A DNA stretch of 64,000 nucleotides, from positions 2,518,451-2,582,450 of the forward strand of contig NZ_CP020991.1 in the NCBI RefSeq assembly GCF_002874775.1. The letters run 5' to 3'. Source of the stretch: Monoglobus pectinilyticus (lineage in GTDB: Bacteria > Bacillota > Clostridia > Monoglobales > Monoglobaceae). The notes under the pieces are model-generated. The model was given only the letters and a program-made list of their open reading frames with translations, was not told the origin of the DNA and ran no database searches. How positions within the stretch are numbered: the first letter of the stretch is position 1; each line of letters starts with the position of its first letter. Made by a program: the position numbers and the translations under genes. Shown here one piece after another: positions 29,023-36,177 of the stretch.

Positions 29023-29165
29023 AATAAAAGCGGTTAAAGCGAACAACGGCAGTGCAGATATAATATGCATCGTGAGGTGAGCCCCGCCCCGCCTTGAAAA
29101 GGCGGTATGATAAGTCACCATAATTCACCAATGTTTAAGCAAACATAGACCTTTATTGCACGTCT
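29023..29165 (+). repeat. Double-hairpin repeat flanking the restriction-modification cassette (left)
   Basis: AAATAAAAGCGGTTAAAGCG, then GAACAACGGCAG, an imperfect hairpin 1 (TGCAGATAT / ATATGCA), CGTGAGGTGAGCC, and hairpin 2 (CCGCCTT gaa AAGGCGG). A near copy in the same orientation is at 32733-32872. The linkers match those of the 22.5-kb repeats (GAACATCGGCAG, CGTTAGGTGAGC), with different stems. Confidence 0.75.
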
Positions 29166-29256
29166 TCATATATAACGATTCAAAAAATATTATCAAATAT
29201 AATAACCCAAAATTCTAAATAAAAATTTATAAGAAAATATTTTTATAAAAATCATA

Positions 29257-29300
29257 AAAAGCCGCAAACAGCGATTAAATCAGCGTTTGCGGCTTTTGTG
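29257..29300. terminator. Terminator of the restriction-modification operon
   Basis: AAAAAGCCGCAAACAGCG / CGTTTGCGGCTTTT hairpin with T-runs in both directions, about 100 nt beyond the stop of the second methyltransferase. Confidence 0.82.
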
Positions 29301-29398
29301 TCGAATAGAAATAATTGGATAAAACGGTTGTTTTGGTGACAAAATGGTAACAAAACTTCAAAATAAATTATAACAACTTATTATAGAGTTATATAGAG

Positions 29399-30148
29399 TT
29401 ATTTTTTAAATACAAATAAATATTCGTGTGCAATCAATAAAAAATTATATTTTATACTATTGGTTTTCCAATACCCGGTGGCCTTGCAATTATGCTGCTC
29501 TTTTATAATAAGTTCTTTTAATTTGAAGCCTGCATTTTCAAAGATACGCATTACATCAAAAGACATTGGTATCATATGACCTTTTTGTCTTGTATCTCCC
29601 ATAAGCACAGCACAAAACTTGTCCTTTTTAAGTATACGATAACTTTCTGTTGCGACCTTTTTCATTTCTTTGAGAAAGTCTTTTACTTTTAGTTGTGATA
29701 AATCTTCCTCTATGCCATCGCTATACTTGATAATATTAGCATATGGTGGGTGAGTGCATATCAAGTCAATACTGTCATCAGGCAAAAAATCAAGTTTTCT
29801 TGCGTCACCTTTTTTAATATATACTTTTCCATTTGCAGTCTTGTAATCAAAAGCCGTCTTTTCTCTACATCGCTGGAGTGCAACATCATTTACATCTACT
29901 CCAATTATATCACGATTTAATAGTTTTGCTTCTACAAGAGTAGTGCCACCTCCAGCAAACTGATCTAAAACCAAATCGCCCTCTTGGGAATATCTTAATA
30001 TAATATTTCTTGGTATGTACGGCGACCAATTGCCACGCCATTTCGCATCGTGAGTTGCCCAATCTCCACGTTGCGGAAAAGACCAATGTGTTGTCATTTC
30101 AAGCTCAAAATCTTCAGGCTCCCATTTTTTTATTTTCTTTTCCGCCAT
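29399..30148 (-). CDS. Second DNA methyltransferase of the DpnII-type cassette (N4/N6 amino-methyltransferase)
   Basis: Protein of 249 aa. The SAM-binding motif LDQFAGGGTTLVEA lies at about 60-73, followed by IIGVDVN, and the catalytic motif HPPYANIIKYS lies near 120-130. This order (SAM motif first, catalytic motif later) differs from pneumococcal DpnA, the usual second methylase of such systems, which has the catalytic DPPY first. The N-terminal stretch SFPQRGDWATHDAKWRGNW is typical of a Firmicute DNA methylase group. By context it should protect the cassette's recognition site, perhaps on other DNA forms, but its specificity is inferred. Its ATG shares one base with the stop of the endonuclease gene. 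Confidence 0.85.
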   Translation of the reverse strand: MAEKKIKKWEPEDFELEMTTHWSFPQRGDWATHDAKWRGNWSPYIPRNIILRYSQEGDLVLDQFAGGGTTLVEAKLLNRDIIGVDVNDVALQRCREKTAFDYKTANGKVYIKKGDARKLDFLPDDSIDLICTHPPYANIIKYSDGIEEDLSQLKVKDFLKEMKKVATESYRILKKDKFCAVLMGDTRQKGHMIPMSFDVMRIFENAGFKLKELIIKEQHNCKATGYWKTNSIKYNFLLIAHEYLFVFKK

Positions 30149-31011
30149 TATTTAAAAACCTCATTGATTATACCATTTTCTAAATCTTTGATGTTATAAA
30201 TATACTCCATAACATCAAAAGTTTCTTCAAGATTGTTTCTTGCACTTGTCCAACCTTTTCCGTCTGTAAACCAAACAAATGTAAAACCGTTTATTGTATC
30301 GGCTTCCATAGCAAGTGTTTTGTAACTTCGAGCTGTTTCATTTAGTTTAGAACCGTTACTACCATAAAAATTAGTTTCTATACCATAAATCATATTTTCT
30401 GTTTTGATAACGAAATCGAAGCGTTTTTCCATCTTTCCCTGATTTGAAATAGCTGATAAGTCAATATTCCATTTTTCAGTAATTTGATGGATATATATTT
30501 CCTTGAAATATGTTTTATCTTTAGTAAAACCGGCTTTCTTTATAAAGCTCTCGATCAAGTTTTCCATCAAATGACCACCACGATTTTTTCTGCCATTGGA
30601 GTCAAGTCCAGTTTCAACTCCTGTTACATAATCAACAATGTTATTTATAATATGATTAGCCATTAAATCAAACAATCCTGTTTTACGCATAAATACTTTA
30701 TACTGTTCTGCCGACATATTTGGTTTCTTAAACTTATATGTAAATTCTCCGTCACTGTCAATAGCATAAATTTCATTTGATCTAACCGCTAAAAGTAACG
30801 GAATACATTTTAATATTTCGGGATATTTTTCAATTAACGCTTCAAAATCAGCTTCGATATTCTTTGAGCCTATAAGGGAGTTTAATATATTAAGCTCAAC
30901 TTTTATACTCTCAACATTTCTGTGTACCTTTTCAAAATCAATATAGTATTTATAATCTGTAATACTATCACGAAAATCGGATAACCAAGTTGTAAAATCT
31001 CTGTTTCTCAT
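30148..31011 (-). CDS. DpnII/MboI-family type II restriction endonuclease (GATC)
   Basis: Protein of 287 aa that closely follows the R.DpnII pattern over its length. The N-terminus has LNILNSLIGSKNIEADF. The centre has VDYVTGVETGLDSNGRKNRGG and MENLIESFIKKAGF. The nuclease core has KRFDFVIKTENMIYGIETNFYGSNGSKLNETARSYK, in which the aspartate and the E-x-N segment sit where PD-(D/E)xK metal ligands are expected. It should cut unmethylated GATC. It starts 12 nt after the Dam-type methyltransferase gene with AAGGAG as ribosome site. Translation after the methylase fits the need for protection before restriction. Confidence 0.93.
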   Translation of the reverse strand: MRNRDFTTWLSDFRDSITDYKYYIDFEKVHRNVESIKVELNILNSLIGSKNIEADFEALIEKYPEILKCIPLLLAVRSNEIYAIDSDGEFTYKFKKPNMSAEQYKVFMRKTGLFDLMANHIINNIVDYVTGVETGLDSNGRKNRGGHLMENLIESFIKKAGFTKDKTYFKEIYIHQITEKWNIDLSAISNQGKMEKRFDFVIKTENMIYGIETNFYGSNGSKLNETARSYKTLAMEADTINGFTFVWFTDGKGWTSARNNLEETFDVMEYIYNIKDLENGIINEVFK

Positions 31012-31023
31012 ATTAGAAACTCC

Positions 31024-32097
31024 TTAAAAATTTGATATTAATAGTTCTTTTATTTTTCCTCTTGATTTGCCATTACAATTTATCATACGAGTAGCTTCAA
31101 CTCTTTTAATTGTATGTGCAGAGTAAATGTTGTCAAAAAAATCGTCATCTGTATTAGTGTTTTTGGGATCTGAATTACTCACAACGATTTTAGCACCTTT
31201 TTTGTGCATACACTTCACAAATTCAGCAAGCTGAATTTGTGCTTCGTCATTAAATAAATTTTCTGTATATGCCGTAAAACTTGCCGTTTCGGTTAAAGGT
31301 CTGTATGGAGGATCAAAATATACAAAAGTATGCTTATCTATAAATTCAGCGGACTTTCGATAATCTCCGCATATAATTCTTACATTTTGCAGTTTTTCCG
31401 ATACTGTACGAAGATTTTTTTCATCACAGATAAGGGGATTTTTATACGCTCCCATAGGTACATTAAAAAGTCCTTTTTTATTAACCCTGTAGAGTCCATT
31501 GAAGCAAGTTTTATTAAGAAATATCATCAATGCTGCTTTTTCGATATTTTCAACTTCACTGCCATTTATTTTCAAATCGTTAAATTTTTCTCTTTTTGAT
31601 ATATAGTATGACTTTCTATTTCCAGTTTCAAGAGGCACATATTCGTTTTGATATTTATTAAGAAACTCTAGCAGTTCTTTAATATGCTCTCTTATAATAA
31701 CATAAGTATTTATTAGTTCCGTATTTATATCACTGATATATATTTCACTTAAATTGTATTTGCTTAAAATATCAAAAAGCACCGCACCGCCACCTACAAA
31801 TGGTTCGGCGTATTTTGTAATAACACCATTATCAAAAGGATAATAACTTTCTATTTCTTTTAACAACTGCCCTTTGCCGCCTGCCCATTTAAGAAAAGGC
31901 TTAACATTTTTCTCATCTGTTTTATTATTATATCTTGCGCTTCTTGCATCAACAGGCTTTTCAGCATTTATTGGTATAAGCCACATGTTGCCTAACATTT
32001 GCACATTTTTTATTCTATTTTCAGAGCAAAGAACAGCCACTCGTCTTTGAGATATACCCCACTTATCGGCGGCTTCTTTTGCAGACATAACTTCCAT
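31024..32097 (-). CDS. Dam-family DNA adenine methyltransferase (GATC) with N-terminal helix-turn-helix
   Basis: Protein of 357 aa. Residues 1-50 (MSAKEAADKWGISQRRVAVLC..GNMWLIP) form a MerR/excisionase-like helix-turn-helix. A D12-class N6-adenine methyltransferase follows, with KPFLKWAGGKGQLL at about 62-75, EPFVGGGAV near 95, FLNKTCFNGLYR near 190 and the catalytic FVYFDPPYRPL near 250. This is the M.DpnII class, methylating GATC, and it is the first gene of the restriction-modification operon. The extra DNA-binding domain suggests it may regulate its own promoter; a palindrome lies exactly in the promoter spacer upstream. AAGGAG precedes the ATG. Confidence 0.93.
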   Translation of the reverse strand: MEVMSAKEAADKWGISQRRVAVLCSENRIKNVQMLGNMWLIPINAEKPVDARSARYNNKTDEKNVKPFLKWAGGKGQLLKEIESYYPFDNGVITKYAEPFVGGGAVLFDILSKYNLSEIYISDINTELINTYVIIREHIKELLEFLNKYQNEYVPLETGNRKSYYISKREKFNDLKINGSEVENIEKAALMIFLNKTCFNGLYRVNKKGLFNVPMGAYKNPLICDEKNLRTVSEKLQNVRIICGDYRKSAEFIDKHTFVYFDPPYRPLTETASFTAYTENLFNDEAQIQLAEFVKCMHKKGAKIVVSNSDPKNTNTDDDFFDNIYSAHTIKRVEATRMINCNGKSRGKIKELLISNF

Positions 32098-32128
32098 ATC
32101 TAGACACTCCTTGTTTATTATAAATAAT

Positions 32129-32157
32129 ATTATATTCTAAAACTAGAACAAAAGCAA
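32129..32157 (-). promoter_or_regulatory. Promoter of the restriction-modification operon with palindrome in the spacer
   Basis: On the minus strand: TTGCTT (32157-32152), 17-bp spacer, TATAAT (32134-32129). The spacer contains TTCTA-N4-TAGAA (32135-32148), a candidate operator for the helix-turn-helix of the first methyltransferase. Confidence 0.65.
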
Positions 32158-32259
32158 TATTGTTTTTGCGTTTTCTCAGTTTTGTACAAAAATATAAATT
32201 TTGTTTAATTGCAAGCACAGCAAATGAGTACCCGTTTGCGAAAAATATGTTTTGCACAA

Positions 32260-32322
32260 AAAGAACAGATAAGTCAAGAGCGGGCGTAGCTTGTATATTT
32301 ACTCTTGACTTATCTGTTCTTT
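32260..32322. repeat. Perfect 21-bp inverted repeat
   Basis: Arms 32260-32280 (AAAGAACAGATAAGTC...) and 32302-32322, 21 bp with no mismatch, 21-nt loop. On the minus strand it ends in TTTTTG, so it could act as a terminator between the ImmA genes and the methylase promoter. It could equally be the end of a lost mobile element. Confidence 0.8.
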
Positions 32323-32732
32323 CATTCAATATGTCAGTTGAGGGGGAATTAATTCCATACTTTGACTTAATCCCCTTTATTTCAAAATTCAGTTTAAAAT
32401 GTTTAATTTTGATAAAATGTTAATTCATATTTAATTTATTTTTTTGTGTCTTAAAATTAAAAAATCATCAAAAACGCACATTTATACAGCATATTTTTAG
32501 AAGTATAGTCTTTTTGCTTTTTATATAAATTTGATTACAAATAAAATGTTTTTTATATCTGTCATGGTGATAAAATGGTGACAAGCATTACAAAATCAAT
32601 TTATATAAACTTATAACAAAAAAATTATATTATTTTTAAAAACCTTTATTTTACGCTATTTTAAACAATATCATATAATAACTTATAAAAAGTAATATTA
32701 AATTATGGGTCATAAAAAAATATTTAAAACGA
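32323..32732. other. AT-rich intergenic stretch with a short direct repeat
   Basis: No gene seen. 32567-32645 (GGTGATAAAATGGTGACAA...) resembles 29334-29405 (GGTGACAAAATGGTAACAA...), on the other side of the restriction-modification genes. Confidence 0.4.
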
Positions 32733-32872
32733 AATAAAAGCGGTTAAAGCGAACAACGGCAGTGCAGATGAAATCTGCATCGTGAGGCGAGCCCACCCCG
32801 CCTTGAAAAGGCGGTACGATAATTCACAATAATTCACCAATACCTAAATCAATATAAACTGTTATCGCACAT
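32733..32872 (+). repeat. Double-hairpin repeat flanking the restriction-modification cassette (right)
   Basis: Same layout as 29023-29165. Hairpin 1 is a perfect TGCAGAT gaa ATCTGCA (32763-32779). Hairpin 2 is CCGCCTT gaa AAGGCGG (32798-32814). Linkers are GAACAACGGCAG and CGTGAGGCGAGCCC. Confidence 0.78.
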
Positions 32873-32932
32873 CTTACAGAAGAGTGTCAAGCCTTACCAC
32901 GATTGACCAAATACTTAAACTTTCAATATACA

Positions 32933-33550
32933 CTATTCAAAACTTTGAATAAAGTCACGAAAATTATAATATACTGCTTTTTCAAGAAATGTTATAGAAT
33001 GATTATGATTAAAACTCTTTAGATGTATAAGCTTTTTTTCTGATTCTTCATTATCAAGCCCTGTAACCTCCATAAGTTTTTTCTGAGTATTAATGTTTGT
33101 ATCATACAAAACGCAGTCGGGCGCCAGTAAGGTTGAGGCAAAAATGTTAGCGAACATTTCCAGGTCGCTTGGCTCAGCTTTATCGCTGCGGTTCCAAACT
33201 GTGACGCCGTCCATACATGCTAAATTTTCTGTTTCAAGGTGCCCCATAGCTATATGTCCAAGTTCATGCGAAATTGTTAAATGACGTCTTTCTGTTTTAT
33301 CGGAATTAAAAAAAGTATAATATGAATCATTGATTATTGCTGTAAAACCGTCGTTAATCATAAAATTTTCAAGACGCAGGCTAACTATTAAATTTTCAAA
33401 TATTTTATAGCTGCCGAGCCGAACTTTCATTAAACTGCAAAGTCGTGATATATTGATAGGCAGTTTAGAAATTTTATAACGGTATAAAATTTCAAGAGCT
33501 TTTTGATATGCAGTTCTTTTATTATCATAATAATCAAAGTATTTTTCCAC
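32933..33550 (-). CDS. ImmA/IrrE-family metallopeptidase (second)
   Basis: Protein of about 205 aa with the zinc motif HELGHIAMGHLE near 95-105 and a downstream acidic motif (LEMFANIFASTLLAP) that supplies the third ligand in the family. Such proteases cleave the repressor of an integrative element or phage, or a regulator such as DdrO/HdiR. The start is probably the GTG at 33550, six bases after GAGGTG, rather than the upstream TTG. It is the last gene of an operon with a repressor and another ImmA-like protein. Confidence 0.85.
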   Translation of the reverse strand: MEKYFDYYDNKRTAYQKALEILYRYKISKLPINISRLCSLMKVRLGSYKIFENLIVSLRLENFMINDGFTAIINDSYYTFFNSDKTERRHLTISHELGHIAMGHLETENLACMDGVTVWNRSDKAEPSDLEMFANIFASTLLAPDCVLYDTNINTQKKLMEVTGLDNEESEKKLIHLKSFNHNHSITFLEKAVYYNFRDFIQSFE

Positions 33551-33619
33551 TGATAACACCTCATAGGTTATTATCAGCTTTCATACATTAATTATTACTT
33601 TGTTTAAGGATTTAAAGTA

Positions 33620-34285
33620 TTAAAATTTTTCAGGTGATATAAATTCTTGTATAGATTCTGTCTGCCAGTTAGTTTTAAGGCGGCTGACAAAAGGTGAAAA
33701 TTGTTCGCGAACTTTTATTTCCAGCGGCTGTTTATAAAACATATTCCGTTTGTATAATTCTTCAATCCGCTGAGCGCGTTTTTCTGCATAAATATATGGC
33801 AGACGGCACACTTCCATAATTTCTTCAGGAGTGTGGAGGTTAAGTTCTTTAAGAACGCATGCGGGAGACATTATGCGGATTGCAAACATATCCGCTTCTT
33901 TTTCAAGCTGGGAATTCATATTCTTTTTGTTTGTGTAAAGAATTTTACCGTTATTGCTTTCAATCCTCGTTTTATGCCCCAATAAGATATGTGCAAGCTC
34001 GTGAAGAATAACAAAATTTATATTTGCATACGAACGGTAATCGTTTTTGTAAAATATAAACCAGTTTTTGTCGAATAACATACAAAAACCCTCTTCATCA
34101 ACAGTTCGTCCTTGCTGACCGATTATTGAGATTATCTCCGGAAGTTCTTCGTATGACTTAATTTGTATGTTTAGCTGTTCGCAGATTTTAAAAACATCAA
34201 TTGGCAGCTCGCATATATTGAAGTCAATCAGAAACTTCCATGAAGCATTACGAACATTTCTGTATAGACCATAAGAATTATTCAT
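33620..34285 (-). CDS. ImmA/IrrE-family metallopeptidase (first)
   Basis: Protein of about 222 aa with HELAHILLGHKT near 105-115 and the acidic LEKEADMFAIRIMSPA motif near 140. Its ATG (34285) overlaps the stop of the upstream XRE repressor gene by 8 nt, the arrangement of immR-immA in integrative elements. By analogy it should cleave and inactivate that repressor on a DNA-damage or quorum cue. The reading frame is open further upstream (34309), but that would overlap the repressor more deeply. Confidence 0.87.
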   Translation of the reverse strand: MNNSYGLYRNVRNASWKFLIDFNICELPIDVFKICEQLNIQIKSYEELPEIISIIGQQGRTVDEEGFCMLFDKNWFIFYKNDYRSYANINFVILHELAHILLGHKTRIESNNGKILYTNKKNMNSQLEKEADMFAIRIMSPACVLKELNLHTPEEIMEVCRLPYIYAEKRAQRIEELYKRNMFYKQPLEIKVREQFSPFVSRLKTNWQTESIQEFISPEKF

Positions 34286-34640
34286 TTTTTGCACCGTCAT
34301 TTTTGTCAAACTGTTCAGGCATAGCCAGTCTCAGCATTTCTCTGACTCTTTGCAGCTGTTCGGAAGTCAGGTCGATTTTTTCATTGTTTCCTTCAAAGCT
34401 GAATATTAATCCGTTGTCATTTTTTGACTCGGAAGACTCAGAGGCGGGAGGTTCTGACTTTCCAAGCAGATAATCGGTAGTGACGTTAAAATACTCCGCA
34501 AGTCTTTTTATATTATCTAAATTAGGTTCGGTATTTCCATTTTCATATTTGACATAAGTTGTTCTGTCGACACCAAGAAAATCGGCGACTTCCTTCTGTG
34601 TTTTCTTCATAGAAATTCTCAATTCTTTTAACACGGTCAT
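34278..34640 (-). CDS. XRE-family repressor (ImmR/CI-like)
   Basis: Protein of 120 aa. The N-terminal helix-turn-helix spans about 5-58 (LRISMKKTQKEVADFLGVDRTTYVKYENG). A linker follows (PPASESSESKND), then a C-terminal helix region (LTSEQLQRVREMLRLAM), perhaps for oligomerisation or as the protease target. The start is the ATG at 34640, six bases after GAGGTG. It is transcribed away from a smaller XRE gene across a 150-bp region with four operator-like sites, in the manner of a lysogeny switch. Confidence 0.9.
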   Translation of the reverse strand: MTVLKELRISMKKTQKEVADFLGVDRTTYVKYENGNTEPNLDNIKRLAEYFNVTTDYLLGKSEPPASESSESKNDNGLIFSFEGNNEKIDLTSEQLQRVREMLRLAMPEQFDKNDGAKNE

Positions 34641-34658
34641 TTTTATCACCTCTACCCT

Positions 34659-34687
34659 ATTATAAGTGAATATTAATCACCTTTCAA
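34659..34687 (-). promoter_or_regulatory. Promoter of the repressor-ImmA operon
   Basis: Minus strand: TTGAAA (34687-34682), 17-bp spacer, TATAAT (34664-34659). Operator 1 fills the spacer. Confidence 0.75.
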
Positions 34688-34778
34688 AGCGGTGTGCAAT
34701 AAATCCACTTATTTCCAAAAAAACTATTGACAAGTGCAAAAATTTCACTTATAATAAGGGTGTGAATAAATTGCACGA
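34664..34778. promoter_or_regulatory. Four-site operator array of the divergent switch
   Basis: Four dyads of the form GTG-N9-CAC, with outer bases mostly AA/TT. O1 34664-34682 (AAGTG-N9-CACCT), O2 34692-34710 (GTGTG-N9-CACTT), O3 34732-34750 (AAGTG-N9-CACTT), O4 34760-34778 (TGTG-N9-CACG). Centres are 28, 40 and 28 bp apart. O1 fills the spacer of the leftward promoter and O3 that of the rightward promoter. Confidence 0.75.
34727..34755 (+). promoter_or_regulatory. Promoter of the small XRE gene
   Basis: Consensus TTGACA (34727-34732), 17-bp spacer, TATAAT (34750-34755). Confidence 0.85.
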
Positions 34779-34792
34779 TAGAGGTGATAAAT

Positions 34793-35008
34793 TTGAACAG
34801 TATAAAATCTTTTAGAGAAAAGCTGGGTTTAACGCAGCAGGAACTTGCCGACGCTCTTTCAATAGAAAGATCTACTGTTACAAAATGGGAGACCGGCATG
34901 GCAATGCCGCGGGCGAGTAAACTCCCGGATATTGCTGAAATTTTGCATTGTCAAATCAATGACTTATATGTTACAATAGAAGAAGCGAAAGATAAAGCAG
35001 GTGCGTGA
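34793..35008 (+). CDS. Small XRE-family regulator (Cro-like)
   Basis: Protein of about 71 aa, almost entirely one helix-turn-helix (KSFREKLGLTQQELADALS..RSTVTKWETG). The start is the TTG at 34793, six bases after GAGGTGA, mirroring the start of the divergent repressor. It lies under the consensus promoter and between operators shared with the repressor, so it is the likely Cro-like partner. No integrase, excisionase or structural phage gene follows, so the switch appears to be orphaned. Confidence 0.85.
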   Translation: MNSIKSFREKLGLTQQELADALSIERSTVTKWETGMAMPRASKLPDIAEILHCQINDLYVTIEEAKDKAGA

Positions 35009-35010
35009 CA

Positions 35011-35243
35011 GTGGATTTGGATGTTTTTATTGAACCCAGTGAAGACGGGGAAAGTGCTTAAAAGTTGATTTCAGTGAAATTGATAAAGCTGTTGAAAGAC
35101 TGAACCATATGCAGGAGAGTATTTCAGAAGCTAAAGCCGCTGCGGAAGAACTTAAACAGCTTCTTGAGGATATTAAATTCGTGACTGTGTCTGTTAGCAA
35201 AGAAGACAGTAGAAAAGATAACAGTAGAAAAGATAACAGTTAA
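35011..35243 (+). pseudogene. Small acidic/coiled-coil ORF split by a frameshift
   Basis: A GTG three bases after the Cro-like gene opens MDLDVFIEPSEDGESA and stops. The -1 frame then continues as KVDFSEIDKAVERLNH and a heptad-like helix (EAKAAAEELKQLLEDIKF), ending in two copies of SRKDN coded by a 15-bp tandem repeat. Joining the frames at the GGGG run (35047-35050) would give one protein of about 75 aa. Alternatively an ATG at 35109 starts a separate 44-aa peptide. Phage-remnant origin is inferred from position only. Confidence 0.4.
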
Positions 35244-35259
35244 GTATAGAATAAATCGG

Positions 35260-35313
35260 AAGTGAAAATAGTTCAGCAGCCAATAAGAAGCTGAGTTATT
35301 CACTTGTCTTTTT
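35260..35313 (+). terminator. Terminator after the Cro-like operon
   Basis: AAGTGAAAATAGTTCAGC / GCTGAGTTATTCACTT stem followed by TGTCTTTTTAT. Confidence 0.7.
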
Positions 35314-35457
35314 ATATTAAGCCGGCCGCAGTTTTTCGGTTTAAAAGATTTGATTAGTTCACAGTATATTTTTATTATGTATATATATTTCTTGACTCAA
35401 TATATATAACTTTTTTACACAATTATATTTGTGCAGACGTCCTTTTGGGGCGTTCGT

Positions 35458-35490
35458 AAAGGGATGTGCGGAATCCGCACACCCCTTTTT
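35458..35490 (+). terminator. Terminator-like hairpin
   Basis: GGGATGTGCGGA / TCCGCACACCCC followed by TTTTT. No gene ends immediately before it, so it may belong to a lost gene or small RNA. Confidence 0.6.
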
Positions 35491-35644
35491 GCTATAGTTT
35501 TATTTAGTCAATTTTTAAAAAGAGTATATATAAAATAGGGATAGTTTCATTAAACAGTTGTCTTAAAAATATTGCTAATTAAATATATTAACAATACTTA
35601 AAATGAGTAATGAAATTTGCTGTCCATTTTATTGTCTGTTTTCT

Positions 35645-35850
35645 ATGTATATTCACGTTTCGCGTGAGATGGTAGTCACCTAACGCGGTGTGCAAGTAAA
35701 TATATCACAACTAAGCAATTTATTATATGACACCTAAGTTAATTATTGGAGTTTATAGTTTGTATAACATTATATGGCTTATATAACATACACTTTTAAA
35801 CAAAAGTGTAGCCACAATTGACACTGTAGATAATGGCAAAACAAGTTATT
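35645..35850. repeat. Rearranged copy of the 340-bp structured repeat
   Basis: 35645-35690 is hairpin 2 plus the CGTTAGGTGA linker in reverse orientation (TTCACGTTTCGCGTGA.. CACCTAACGCG). It is joined to the downstream blocks in forward orientation (ATCACAACTAAG.., TTAATTATTGG.GTTTATAGTTTGTATAAC, ACACTTTTAAACAAAAGTGT). This indicates an inversion or mosaic assembly. Confidence 0.65.
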
Positions 35851-35855
35851 TAGTA

Positions 35856-35882
35856 TCACACCCACCTGAAAGGTGGGGTCAC
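35856..35882. repeat. Palindromic repeat resembling the IS110 target
   Basis: ATCACACCCACCT gaa AGGTGGGGTCAC. The left arm ACACCCACCT is the same 10-mer that lies at the left junction of the adjacent IS110 element (35921-35930). Confidence 0.75.
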
Positions 35883-35954
35883 AGGCCTTGCAGGTTCATC
35901 AATACAAACTACTTTGCATCACACCCACCTCGTATAATAAAGTAGTAGTTAATA

Positions 35955-35984
35955 TTGTTCGATTTTAAGGGCATGTGCTATAAT
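35955..35984 (+). promoter_or_regulatory. Promoter of the IS110 leader RNA
   Basis: TTGTTC (35955-35960), 18-bp spacer, TATAAT (35979-35984) with an extended -10 TG (TGCTATAAT). Confidence 0.75.
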
Positions 35985-35990
35985 GTTATT

Positions 35991-36160
35991 AGATACTGTG
36001 GATTAGTTACACCCACCTACCACTTGATGGTTTCTTGAAGGCTCTAACCACAGTCTCTTTATACATTTGTTAATTAGTTAGATACCGCACGACGGTTTAT
36101 TTAGAACGAGGTTACAATCGTAAAGAGTATCTGTGGTCTAAAAACAGTATCAAATATTTT
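35991..36160 (+). ncRNA. Putative IS110 bridge RNA
   Basis: In IS110-group elements the 5' non-coding region encodes a bridge RNA with a target-binding and a donor-binding loop. Here stem-loop 1 is closed by ACTGTGGATTAG / CTAACCACAGT (35995-36006 / 36044-36054). Its loop holds ACACCCACCT (36009-36018), identical to the left target flank including the CT core. It also holds TGAAG (36036-36040), complementary to core plus right flank CTTCA. Stem-loop 2 is closed by CTCTTTA / TAAAGAG. Its loop holds AGTTAG (36076-36081), identical to the element's right end, and ACGAG (36106-36110), complementary to core plus left end CTCGT. The 5' end follows from the promoter; the 3' end is approximate. Confidence 0.65.
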
Positions 36161-36177
36161 TCAAAGGAGTTTTTAGT

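Noticed and set aside
32063-32329. ORFs of 87-88 aa on both strands over the inverted repeat
   Set aside because: Both owe their shared peptide segments (RTDKSR / LDLSVL) to the 21-bp palindrome and have no ribosome site.
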